Positions 24,866 to 36,480 of a stretch of 64,000 nt of DNA are shown here, piece after piece. The notes beneath the pieces are model-generated. The model had not been told where the DNA came from. It was given only the letters and a program-made list of their open reading frames with translations, and made no database searches. How positions within the stretch are numbered: position 1 is the stretch's first letter; every line of letters begins with the position of its first letter. The translations under genes and the position numbers were made by a program. The stretch comes from Mangifera indica. Lineage: Eukaryota; Streptophyta; Magnoliopsida; Sapindales; Anacardiaceae. Location: contig NC_058140.1 in assembly GCF_011075055.1 (NCBI RefSeq), positions 11,468,668 through 11,532,667 on the forward strand. Direction: 5' to 3'.

Positions 24866-26363
24866 TCAGTCGCCACGGGGGCCGCCACCACTTGTTGAAG
24901 GTTTCTTACCACCATATTTCTGTAATTTAGTCAACCAAAAAAAATAATAATAACAGATTGGTAACTTTACAGTCCTGTCAGAGGAAATCTCTTGCCACAG
25001 TCATTGAGTGATTGAAGCTTACCTGCTTTCCAATGTTGAATGGGATGTATTTGTATGTTATCATGTGTGCAATTTGGCGCCTCATTGTAAGAACAAACAG
25101 AACAATCCAGTAACAAAGCAATATAGGCCAAAACACAGGAACATCAAATACAGAAAAGAATGCCATAACAAATGCTATGCGAAAAGCCTTTGTCATGGCG
25201 TACCTGGAAGAACACAGCAGCAGATCAATTTCTCAAACAAACAGTACAAGAAAAATGTAAGGCAAACAACCTCCCAAAGACACAACTTGATATAAAAATG
25301 GTTTATCATGCATTGTAAATTACATTTCTTTAGGCCCACAACATCACATTTACTAATTGGCTAGGCTCCCTCATCATGTCTTCTGTGAAACTTTCTATTG
25401 CTCTAAGCACTATAGAACCCTTTAAGGTGTCATGTCAAGTCTGCCTTTAAAAAAATTGCTGATGATTATTAAAAATAAGAATTTACTAGAAGAGAACAGC
25501 TAAAACTATGGAAAAACAAATCGTTTAGAACTGCACATACTAAACATAATACTACCAAATAACCATTTCATCAAGCATAGAAATACTGCTCACAGTAGAA
25601 GATTCCACATTATATATGCTACCAACAAGGATTAGTAGCAGGAAGCTCCTAATGGGTTCTTGGATGACTAACTTCACAGATTGGATCGAGCAAATAACTT
25701 GATCATATGTAGGGTAAACAGGTCCAAGGAGGTTCTAAATTTTCAAAACACAACCACATCTCACACACCTAAATTTTATAAGTTAAAATCCATCTACTCA
25801 ATCCCATGTGATGATTTTAGTGTCTGCCTTCATAAGTGGAGAGAATAAAACACAGAACTACGAAAAATATCAAAGTAATCTATATAGTAACGAAGAGGAC
25901 TTCAATCATCCGCTATGTGAAGTAGGAACCACAATGTTAAAAGATCTCCCCGCTAGAATTGAAAAATGCGACTGCTGTCATAAACATTAACAAAAGGAAA
26001 AATTCTTGTTTTCCATAATTTAAACTCTGGGAGTCGGCGGATGAAAGGCTTGAATTCATCTGAACCCTTTGTTGGCAATAAAGACCCTTCAGAAACTTTA
26101 AGCTCAGGATCAACCAGGGGCGACAAAAACCCAATTAGCAGATTCAGAAGATAGATCCCAAGACCATAGGAAATGATGTAAAAACCTTGCACATAATAAA
26201 CCAGTAGACAGTAGATCACAACAATAACAAGAGTTCCAATCCACCTGTAAGTCATATGTGGGGTGGTCTTATCTAGGCAATACTGATACATCCTACAAGC
26301 ATCATGTCCCCATTCAGGAACAGGTGATGCAACTGAGGCACCGTCGCCTCCAACTCCCTCCAT
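24866..26363 (-). pseudogene. RER1 inverted copy with broken first donor site
   Basis: Exon equivalents are 26,363-26,014, 25,203-25,023 and 24,919-24,866 on the minus strand, with lengths identical to RER1 (350, 181, 54 bp). Acceptor 1, donor 2 and acceptor 2 are intact. At the end of exon 1 the functional copy reads TTCTG/GTAAAC, whereas this copy reads TTATG/GAAAAC, so the GT donor has become GA (26,013-26,012). Read-through adds 19 codons and then a stop. Changes include W-to-C and Y-to-C in the N-terminal cytosolic motif and C-to-R in segment 3. Without the leader exon or promoter, and with a dead donor, it is probably a pseudogene. A cryptic donor could rescue it; only transcript data would tell. 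Confidence 0.85.
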
Positions 26364-26559
26364 TCCATCTAAGTTTAAAAATTCCTTGAGATGAGTTTGG
26401 AAGAAAAAAAAACAGGGGAAAAAGGTGGGGTATAAAAGAGTACGAGTTCAAATCTTTTCTAACGAGTAAATTTTTGATTTACTTACTTATCTGATTTAAT
26501 ATTGGAGAGTTTATTTTGTTCGATATTATTGGTTTACCTCAAAAAGGTAGTCTAGTTCC

Positions 26560-27930
26560 TCCTTAGATTAAAAAGTGTATATATTTTCAAAATTCAATAT
26601 CAAATAGATTGCAATAATTCTAATAGTTTATAATATTATATTTATTGTTTAATTTGTTGTATTATGTACAATTAGTTGAGGATGTAATTGTTAATTTTAG
26701 AATTATTGAGGGGTGTATTTGAGTTTTAAAAAATTTAAAAACACCCTTAAACTTTTTTGAATTGACAAAACCCCATCTAAAAGTTTTTTAATAACCTGAT
26801 ATTTTGAAAAAATTACAATTCCTTGCAAATATATTATTGTACATTATTAATACCATATCTATCCTTGTAATAATATATTTTAGACATAGTGAAATCTCAA
26901 TGTAACCCCTTTCAACTTTTGAAAACCCAAACACTCATTCATGAGTAAAATTTTGTAAAAGAATTCAGATAAAGTTAAAGACAAAATCGTTATTTAACAA
27001 AAAAAAAATTTAAAATATAAAATTTATTATATTTTTCCTCTAAATTTTAAAAATTAACAATTTCACATATGTCTAAAGTTTTTAAACTTTGAAAAGTAAC
27101 ATTTTTCCCTCCTCAAAACTTAGGGTTTTCTTCCTCCCAACTCCGACCACCATCTCCAACCATTGGCGACGATGCTTTCAGCCCTATTCCTTAAGGAAAA
27201 GTCCGACCCTCTCCCCAAGCCACGTTGCTTGGAAGTCCAGATGAAAACAGCTTGGAAATTCAAACAAAAATCATTTGAAAATCTAGACGATTTTCATCTG
27301 GACGTCATTATCCAAACGACATCCAAGTGATTCGTTTGAACATCGTTGCTAGACGAAAATGGTCTAAAAATTCAACTTTTGGTGATTGAACTGTGAGAAG
27401 ACTTTAATGACAACAGTTTAGGGGGAATTTGATAGTCGTCGGAGATAGAGGAGGTTGTCGGAGCGGGTTTGGGGGGAATGTGATTTTTTAAAACTGAAAA
27501 CCTTTATGCAAAGATAAAATACTAATTTTTAAAACTTAGAGAGAAAATGAAATTAATTATATAATTTTTTAATAATATTATTAAAATGACGATTTTTCTC
27601 TTAACTTTTTATGAGTTTTTTAATAAAATTTTATTCATGAATGAGTGTTTAGGTTTTCGAACGTTAGAATGAATCACTTTAAAATTTCACTATACTTTGA
27701 GTGAGAACAAGTCTTTTGGCCAATATTTTTTCATAATTTGATACTTTATACTTGTAATAATTTTTTTTTCATAATTATTAATTAAAATTAATACATATTT
27801 AGGATAAAAAAGTATTTAATAATATTTTTAAAACAAATGTTATTTTGTATGAAAGTATTTTTTATCTTGTTTTTTAATAATTTTATAATAAATTTATCTA
27901 ATTTTTTTTTACAAATTTAAATTATTTAAT
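26560..27930. repeat. Dispersed old repeat, copy 2, split by a younger TIR element
   Basis: 26,560-26,880 and 27,731-27,930 together parallel 15,970-16,350 (GAGGATGTAATTGTTA, ACTTTTTTGAATT, then AATTAAAATTAATA). The GGCCAAA-TIR element 26,881-27,721 interrupts it, which sets their relative age. Confidence 0.5.
26881..27721. mobile_element. GGCCAAA-TIR element, copy 5, left terminus diverged
   Basis: The right end ACAAGTCTTTTGGCC and the family middle (AGGGTTTTCTTCCTCCC, then GACGA-rich repeats) are present. The left end is not recognisable. The flanking 9-mers AATATATTT (26,872-26,880) and AATATTTTT (27,722-27,730) differ at one position, consistent with an aged 9-bp TSD. Confidence 0.6.
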
Positions 27931-28188
27931 AGACAAGGAGATTTTTTTTTTCAAACTAAGAAAAAGTGAGAATTTTTCTCTTCATCAAATCTTTGTTGAA
28001 AAATAATTATTTTGTTTGAACAACAATTTTCAAATGATTCTATTTGATTTTGCATTTTTAACCAAATCAAAAAGTACCCCCGTTCTTTTGAGGAAAAGAC
28101 CTGTAGCCCTAGTATTCGATTTGAGTATGGGTTTTATACATTCCAGTTCCAGATTTCACCTCCCTCTTTCTTTCTTGTCTCTAGCATC

Positions 28189-31100
28189 ATGGGCAGAGGA
28201 AAGGGTCAGCATCGTTTGGATAAAAGGCAAAGGATCATTTTTCACATAAGTTTAAGTCTAAATGTATTCTCAAAGTTATATTCATAAGGTTTAAAAAATT
28301 TGAAGTCTTCTCCGTAACATAATTATTGTTAAAATTCTCTATTAAAAACAAAGGTAAAACCATCATTTTATTAATAATATTTAAAAACCCTAAAATCATT
28401 ATATTTTCTCTTTTAAGTTTTAAAAACTAACAATTTCACATTTATTTAAAGTTTTTTAATTTTGAAAACTTATATTTTCCCTCTAAATTTTTTGTCACCT
28501 CTTCGACCATCATCTTTAACTCTGACGACTTCCCCTCTACATTATAAACTGTTGATCAATGCACGTAAATAAATTTCACATGAATCTCTTCATTTGAGAT
28601 GAAAAGTTTCAACAAGATATGAGCAAAAAGATTCTAAATCTCTTTATTTTTGACAAAAAACCTAGATCTTTTTGTCAATAAAAAAAACTTCATCATTGTC
28701 TTTTTCAAATCGCTAGATAAAATGGACAGAAGAAAAGAAAAGAAAATTTAAAGCTTTTTAAAAGGGAAATATAACTTTTTAAAATTAAAAACTTTAATAA
28801 AAGTGTAATATTTATTTTTCAAACTTAAAAAATATAATAAATTTTATATATTTTTTAATATTATTAATAAAATAATAATTCTACTCTATTATTAACAGTA
28901 AATTTTAAGCTTAATAGGTCAACTGCAGCGGATTCATTATTTTCAAAACCCATAGTGTTACTGCAACTTGGGTGGGAAATAGGCCTTTGGCCATTGGATA
29001 AATAGTACCGTTTAGCCAGAGAACACGGCTACCGATCTCGAGAGTCATGGAAACTCGTTCAGCTCGACACCAAATTCTCCTTCCTCCGCTCTTCCCACGC
29101 CGTCCTCGACCTTTGCTCGGCCCCCGGAAGGTGGATGCAGTTAGCGGTGCAGCGGGTGCCCGTGGGCAGCTTCGTTCTGGGCCTTGATTTGGTGCCAGTC
29201 GCCCCCATTCGGGGCGCCATATCTTTGGAGCAGGACATAACGAAGCCTGAGTGTAGGAGTAGAGTGAAGAAGGTGATGGAAGAGCATGGCGTTAGAGCTT
29301 TTGATTTGGTTTTACATGATGGGTCGCCTAATGTTGGTGGAGCTTGGGCTCAGGAAGCTATGAGTCAGAACGCTTTGGTTATTGATTCTGTTAAGCTGGC
29401 CACTCAGTTCTTGGCTCCCAAGGGAACTTTTGTTACCAAAGTATGTGCTCTTTAAGAAAAATTCTCTGTTTGTTTTTAGTTTTAAGTATGTGTGCTATTT
29501 GATTGATTGGTTAGTTGGTGCTATCATTTGTCTTACTCCTTAGAAATGAAGGGCTAGCATAGCAATTCTATGTGCTTCGTAGGATAAGAAAAGTTTGGGG
29601 ATTTCTTAAAGAAAATAAATTTCTTCTGTTTTAATTGATGAATTATGATAGGTTTACTGCATTTGTGTAGTATTTGATGGATTTATTTTCCTGTTGGTGT
29701 CATAGGTTTTATTTATTTTATTAAAATGGGGGTTAATATTAGCCGTATTAAGGTTTGATTTACTGGACTATGTGGGCTCAATTTCAAATCTGAGTTCACT
29801 AAGCTGGTTGAGGGATTTCTGGATTATAAGAATAGTGATATTAAGTATGCTATATTGATATTAGCTTTTGTTTGTTTGATGGGGAAATGGGTTTATATTG
29901 CGACAAAATTTTTATTAGACATAATGCTGACTGTCTGTTTATTTATTCTGTGTTAGATTTTCAGGTCACAAGATTACAGTTCTGTCCTATACTGCCTCAA
30001 GCAGGTGATGTACTTGTTTATCATTTTTTTTTTTTTCTGTAAAAGTAGGTTATATATCTTGCAGCCAATTTTTTTCCTGATCTTGGCTTTGCTGAACAGT
30101 TATTTGAGAAAGGTTGAGGTGGATAAACCAGCCACTAGTAGATCAGCATCAGCTGAGATATACATATTGGGATTAAGGTACAAGGCTCCTGCAAAATTGA
30201 TCCATGTCTTCTTGATGTCAAACATTTGTTTTAGGGGTCTATAGAACCCCAGCGCAAGGTTAATTACATTATGAAGTTGGGATAAATGACTAATTTTTTC
30301 GCTTTAATTTACTTGTTATCTTGTTTTCCTATCATTTGTTATCTTGTTTGTATGAATTATTGATGTAGGTGGTGGATGTTCTAAGAGGAACAAAACAAAA
30401 AAGACATCGAGATGGGTGAATTTTTTTCTTTGCTTTCTTGATAAAATTTCAGAAATTCTTCCTGTGGCAATTGAAACGTTTGGTATTTTAAACAATGTTA
30501 TTGTCATGCAATGTGTCTGCATTAATTAACTGTTCGTTTACTTATTGGTTCTTGCAAATTGAAATCCTATTACAGATATGAAGATGGAGAGTCTATTGTG
30601 AGGAAAGTTTCTTCAGCTGCAGATTTCATTTGGTCCAATAATCCTCTTGAGATTCTTGGTTCAGTTACTTCCATATCCTTTGAGGATCCATCCTGTTTGG
30701 CTATCAAAGATCATGAATTGACAACAGAGGAGGTTTTTATCTCATTCATACTGATGTTGTTCCAGTATTGATATTCTATTATCATTCTATATAGGTTTTA
30801 ATTGTTACAAATCTACACGCTGGCTAGGTTAAAGCTCTATGTGATGATTTGCGTGTCTTGGGAAAGCAAGGTTTCAAGCATCTACTGAAGTAAGTGAAGC
30901 ATGCATACCTTTTACTTGTTTATTCCATTTTCATAATTTAAGGCCAAAGAAGGAAGATAAAAATGTTTTGGTTTGTGTGATGCATGTAATTGATGCCATT
31001 AGTAGATAGAATTTATATCGATTAAACATTCTTTTCTGTCATGACAATATTATCATTTAGAGTTGATTTTAATGCTTATGTTGTCATGTAGATGGCGTAT

Positions 31101-34052
31101 GCACTTAAGAAAAGGCTCTATCTCCTTCACAAAAGGTTGCCACACCAACTCCTAGCAATGTCGGAATTGAGGATGAAGATGAGAGAGTACTCAATGAAAT
31201 GGAGGAACTGACAAATGCCATGGAGCATAGAAAGAAGCGAGAAAAGATGCTTCTTGCAAAAAAAAGGGCCAAGGTTGGTTTTCTTGTTGTGAACTTTCCC
31301 TTTGTTTCATGGACACATACAAATTTACACATCTGAATCATGTTAAGATGCGCAGCAAATTCTTTATTGTAACATTGTTGAATTCAAATATTCAATGATA
31401 AATATAATATGCTATATAGTACATGAACCCATGTTATCATGATGTACCATATTGCAAAAGTAATTTTGCATCTAAAGAAGGGGGCTCCTTGACATGAGGA
31501 GGGACTTGTAAAATATTTACCAAATCACTCCAAATGTGGACATGAATTGCAAGTGTAAATAACAACTAACCAGAAAGACTATTCAAGACTGATTAGCATA
31601 CTAATTATACATTAGACTAACTATTCATAGTTTCGTCATCTTAATTAATTGAAATACCTTTCTGTTTGTCACTTTTGTTAACTTCAACAGAGTACTTATT
31701 TTTGTCTTTGGACATTAACGTTAACACAAGGAAAAAATTTGTAAATCTTCGAAGGTGTCAAGATTCAAGGATAACTTCTCTTTGGGGCCTCCTGTGCTGA
31801 TTTTATATCTAGAATAACTTATTTATGAATGTAGTTTCAACATTTCTTGTTTTGGTGGCAACTTATTCAGTCTTTGTTAATTTCAAATTGGAATTTGAGT
31901 TCATGGTATGCTCCTATTTATACTATTCATTTATATGTGTTTTTGACCTTTTTTTTCTTCTTCTGTCTTTGGATGCTCCAGGACAAGGCACAAAAAGCGA
32001 CTGGGATGCAAGTAGATGTTATGCAAGATGGTTACATTGATCACGAGTTATTTTCTCTATCTTCCATCAAAGTAGTGTTTTGCCTCTCTTCATTTTCTTT
32101 CTTTTGTATGATTGTCTTGCGAATAGATTCTGATTTGCAATGAATAGTGTTATCTCTATGCTACCTTGTTGGTGTTTACATGAATTGAACATTATAGCCC
32201 CCTTAACCAAATTACCTTTTTATTCTCCTCCTGTGATTTAATGAAAAAATGGGACAATTTGCCATCCAAGGTAGTCTGAAAAGGTTAATCTTTGCTTTCG
32301 TCACAAATTTAATTTCTTAATCATATATGGCACAATAACATTGGCATTGGCTTATTCTTGGTTAAACTTGATTATGGTTATTTAGGGGAAGAAAGATCTT
32401 GTTGCTGTTGATTCCATTCAATATGATGATAGCGATGATGAGAATGCTTATGCGGGGGACACTGAAGATGAAAGAATCAACAAGACACTAAAAATTACTC
32501 TTCCAGTGATATGGAATCTGATGAAGAACGACGAAGGTAATTCCTTCATAAAATTTCCTATCTACTTATGTATGTAATTGGTACTACCAAATGTCCCTTC
32601 AGTCAAATTCTGTTCTTTGATGTTGTAGATATGATGAACAATTGGAAGAGATTCTTGATCAAGCTTATGAAAGCTATGTGGCCAAGAAAGGGGGAAGTGC
32701 AAAACAGTGGAAGTGTGCTAAACAAGCCTATGCCCAAGAGGACCAACTTATGGAGGTATGTAGATTTTGGAGCATTCTAAATGTAAATCTGTATGCTGAC
32801 TGTAGTGCATGTTTGTTTTCCCCTTTTTACTTTTGCTAGCATTTTCTCTTCTGAGTTAGTGAGTGAAATCTTGAGTTACCCTCGTGGCTTAGCATTCTCA
32901 CTATATTACCTACTGTCTCAAGGATCTTGGAGTGTTCAGTCTTATTTTCCCCTGTTTCTACGAAACTTAATTCGTTATATAGTTTCTGTTGTTATTGTTT
33001 GTGGTTTTGAAGATGTTAGGAATGGCACACCTTTTAGGCATAAAACTTTTGGTGATTACATATTTATCTCTTCATTTTGGATGTTCAGGATAGCAACGAT
33101 GATGAAATTGGTCAGATTGATTTTAATTCAGACAAAGATCAGGGTGATCATGATGTGAATCCTCTAATGGTACCACTTGAAGAGGATATGCTAACGCAAG
33201 AGGAAATTACAAATAAGTGGTTTAGTCAGGACGTTTTTGCTGAAGCTGTAGAGGAGGAAAATTTAGGGAAATCTGACAGCGAAGATGAAACGCAGGTAGA
33301 TAGGCCGAAGGAACGACACTCCATCTGACAAAAGGCCAGTCTCCAATAATTCTCATTTCCAATCATCCAAGGTGGAAGATGATTCTGAGATAGTCCCTGC
33401 TCCAGTTACAGATTCAAGTGATGACTCATCTGATGAGTCAGAAGATGAAGATGTTGATACAAAAGCTGAGATATTGGCTTGTGCAAAGAACATGCTTAAG
33501 AAAAAACAAAGGGAGCAGATGCTTGATGATGCTTACAATAAGTACATGTTTGATGAGGAGGGCTTGCCTGAATGGGTTTTGGAAGAGGAATGGATGCATC
33601 GCTAAGCAATTAAACCTGTTACCAAGGAGGAGATTGCTGCAATGAGAGCACAGTTCAAAGAAATTGATCCCCGGCCTGCCAAGAAGGTTGCAGAGGCCAA
33701 AGCCCGAAAGAAGCGGGTTGCCTTGAGGAAGCTTGAGAAGATTTGCAAGAAGGCAAACATTATAGCAGACCAGACAGACATTTCAGACTGCTCAAAGAGG
33801 AAACAAATCGAACAATTATACAAGAAAGCTGCACACAAAAGGCCTCTAAAGGAATATGTGGTTGCAAAGAAAGGAGTTCAGGTCAAGGCTGGCAACGGTA
33901 AAGTACTTGTTGATCGACGTATGAAAAAAGATGCGAGGATGCAGGGGTCAGGCTAGGGTGGGAAAGGCAGTTCAAAGAAGGGAAAAAATGCCAAGGCTTA
34001 AAATGGTAAAGGATCTGTAAAAGCTTCAGGAAAAAAGGGAAACAAAGGATAA
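28189..34052 (+). pseudogene. SPB1: SPB1/FtsJ-type 2'-O-ribose rRNA methyltransferase, disrupted by a MITE
   Basis: The start codon at 28,189 opens MGRGKGQHRLDK, the usual N-terminus. A 769-bp element then intervenes, and YRLAREHGYRSRESWKL resumes at 29,006. Exons follow at about 28,189-28,224 plus 29,003-29,440, 29,957-30,004, 30,100-30,258, 30,369-30,415, 30,576-30,732, 30,828-30,889, 31,092-31,273, 31,982-32,071, 32,386-32,536, 32,629-32,755 and 33,089-34,052. The FtsJ domain is in exons 1-3 (SAM motif reads DLCSAPGRW instead of DLCAAPGGW), the acidic middle in exons 8-11 and the basic Spb1_C domain at the end (EEIAAMRAQFKEID, RPLKEYVVAKKGVQV, VLVDRRMKKDAR). Lesions are the insertion, TAG at 29,003, +1 and -1 shifts and TAG in exon 3, frame breaks in exons 7, 9 and 11, and a TAA at 33,603. 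Active SPB1 acts in the nucleolus on 60S pre-rRNA; a functional copy must lie elsewhere. Confidence 0.9.
28225..28993. mobile_element. GGCCAAA-TIR element, copy 6, inside SPB1 exon 1
   Basis: The right end inverted reads TGGCCAAAGGCCTATTTCCC and the left end reads AGGCAAAGGATCATTTTTCA. It is flanked by the exact 9-bp direct repeat TTGGATAAA (28,216-28,224 and 28,994-29,002), which is the Leu-Asp-Lys codons of SPB1. The coding origin of the target makes the TSD unambiguous. Confidence 0.9.
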
Positions 34053-34486
34053 AAAGATGAGTTTCCTCAAGACTGAATTCTGAAAGTTCAGAAAGATTTT
34101 GGTTATATCAACTTGTTATACACTTTCTAACAAATAATATTTCATTGTAGCTTGTTGTCCTTCTTTAGTCTAGAAGAGCTTTCTATTTCTTTGGTTCTTT
34201 TACTGAGACAGTGGAATATCTGAGCTAATTTCAAGCCAAAAAAGATGGAGGTTTTAGTTGGTCAATTTTATGCTCAGTTATCCATATAAAACTGATGAGT
34301 ATGATTTTTTGTGTCTTGGAATCGGATTGATATTGCAAGTTTATTGGTTGTTACATTAATAATGTGAAACAAAATCCATATCAGCAATGAATAAGAAATC
34401 CAACAACATTTTTGCACTTTACATAAAATCTAGGATCCACGGTTACCCAATAATTTGCCAAGATTCTGCGGCTTTAAGCAGATGAG

Positions 34487-36118
34487 TTACACCAACTGAT
34501 TGAGGTACTCCTCCACGGTTGTATACTTGATGTCAGGATAAAGCTGTGCAGCGTCGACTCCAAATGATGGTTCAATCTCAAAGTTGGTATGATCTCCCTT
34601 CACATAGGCAGACTGCTCAATAGCTAATGTCATATTCTGTGGAGCTGCAGCCGCTGAAACAGGAAAATAGAACTGTCAATCTTGACATTCTTATGAGCAT
34701 TCTGAGATTCTACAATAAAAGTTATGCTGGAGCCTACTTAAACTAATGGAATTGATGAACACTTAAAGACTTTTAACTCTGAGCTATTTGTCAGTTAATC
34801 TTATTATTGACTTTAAGATGCTTACAGATAAAAAGAGAAAGAGAGATCTCCATGATCTTTTATATGGTTAAAAAAAGTGATATTTTCACTAACCTTGAAT
34901 ATTTTTCAGCAGTTGCTCCTCTGAAATGTAGATCCTTTCAAGGGTTTTGCCAATCTTTTTTTCCCACAGACACACAATCATTGAATGAGTAAATGTTGTC
35001 AGGGGGTCTGATGTACAAGATTTTGTTCAAGGTTCTCGGATCATCCACTGCTTTGATAGTATAGGTTGCAACATCATCTTCCTTGTTATAAATGACTAGG
35101 TCATACCATATGATGAAACTGGTTAGATTCAAGCAATTCTTTTCTGGAAACTGAAATCATCCTACTGAATGCTTCAAACACCAAAAATACATCAATAAAG
35201 CACAAACTTATGCTTGTCATTTATAGTTCATATGACAACTTTAGCCCTTGAAAATATTGATCAACTGTTGTGTTAAAATCAGCCAATATAATCATGCTTC
35301 CTCAAATTCTTTCTCCAACTCACGTAGTATATAAATAAGATAAATTTAAAACCGTATTCCTAAAGTTAATCTGCTCTTACCTTTTGGAGTCCCATCTCCT
35401 AAGATGACCACTTTATCCCTTGGGGGACCTAAGGCACCAGGCTGTGACAAGGTGGAAAGGTAGTGGTCAGCGAAAAAATTGGATGAAACATAGGTGTATG
35501 GAATTCCTTCAGCTTCAACAATTCGACGGATTTTGGCCTTCATGGCAAAAGCTGTTTTTGCTGGCTCAACAGGATGGACACGATCAACATCATTTCCAAA
35601 TTCTGAAGGGAAGAATCTCTGCATAACACAAACACATCCAGAACAAGTTACAGAGTTCATCAGAACTATTACTAAATGCCTCACTGATTGAACACTGCAC
35701 CTGCTCAACGAGGTAAACTTACAGCACCAGCAGTCAGTGACTGTATACACAATATAGTAAAAGAGACATCGCAAAAATCCATAAATCAACCAAAAAAAAA
35801 AAAAAAAGAAAGAAGAAAAGAAAAGAAAACAGAAGTTATTACCTTCAGATTTCCAGCTTCTTTAATTGCAGCGATAATCTTGACTTGATCAAGCAACTAA
35901 GCACGAGATATGGTTGCTATCACCACGTCCACTTGCTCTATTGCATTCAACAGAGTTGACTCTCTCACAAGCGCGAATGTCGATTTAGAAGGATTAGAGA
36001 GAGTTGACTCTCTCACAAGCGCGAATGTCGGATGTCCGGCTTTGGCACTCGCCTCCACCATGAATTTGCCGATATATCCAGTCCCACCGACAATCAGAAT
36101 CTTACTTTTCGTTGCCAT
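34487..36118 (-). pseudogene. PCBER/isoflavone-reductase-like copy A, exon 1-2 fusion
   Basis: Minus-strand pieces are 36,118-35,843 (fused exon 1+2), 35,618-35,381 (exon 3, 238 bp), 35,095-34,894 (exon 4, 202 bp) and 34,653-34,487 (exon 5, 167 bp). The N-terminal NADPH motif GGTGYIGKF is intact. The end of exon 1, intron 1 and the start of exon 2 are gone. At the junction a 31-bp segment ([10 protein letters not shown] codons; 35,952-35,982 and 36,000-36,030) is present twice. A TAG replaces the usual Pro-Gln position after ISR, and exon 4 lacks 2 bp in the region of SLWEKK, shifting the frame. Exon 3, with its KAKIRR catalytic Lys, is clean. Three independent lesions make this a pseudogene. 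It is closest in style to copy B (HPVEPAK, SQPGA-GPP). Confidence 0.9.
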
Positions 36119-36480
36119 TATTAAAATTCCGATCAAAACCGGAGCTTTCCCCTCTCTTTCTACAAATGGTAGAAGAACCCTGTACGCTTCTTCCTTCCAT
36201 TGTTTAATGACGTAATTGCCCTTCGGATTCCATTATCATCTTAAACACATAAAAAAAAATTCATTCTTGACTGGCCTCCAATTCATGACAAGAATTATTT
36301 ACAAATACATTTTTGTTAGAAGGTAAATCAAACCAACCATTCAATAAAAAGCCTGGTTTTTTGTTTACTTGGCATTGCAAGTTTGCTTATTCACGGTTAC
36401 ATGAAGAACCCAACAAAAAAACAAATTAAACAAGCTAATGTGATACAAGGCCAACAACAGATTTAAACTTATATGATGAG

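Larger units (their letters stand above)
21400..26390. repeat. Large inverted duplication (arms about 2 kb, spacer about 1 kb)
   Basis: The arm 21,400-23,420 (RER1 exons, introns and about 400 bp of 3' flank) recurs in inverse orientation at 24,434-26,390. Introns are kept, so the copy arose at the DNA level, not through RNA. The duplicated part begins at, or a few bases from, the 3' splice site of the leader intron, so promoter and leader exon are absent from the second arm. The spacer 23,421-24,433 is AT-rich and holds no supported gene. Confidence 0.9.

Noticed and set aside
28016..28249. 77-codon frame upstream of SPB1
   Set aside because: Covers the SPB1 leader and start in another frame; the real start codon is at 28,189 in a different frame.
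29135..29455. Short independent methyltransferase of 106 aa
   Set aside because: It is exon 1 of the SPB1 pseudogene read from an internal Met; upstream residues before 29,135 are clearly part of the same domain.
33602..33838. 78-codon minus-strand frame
   Set aside because: Antisense of the Spb1_C coding region.
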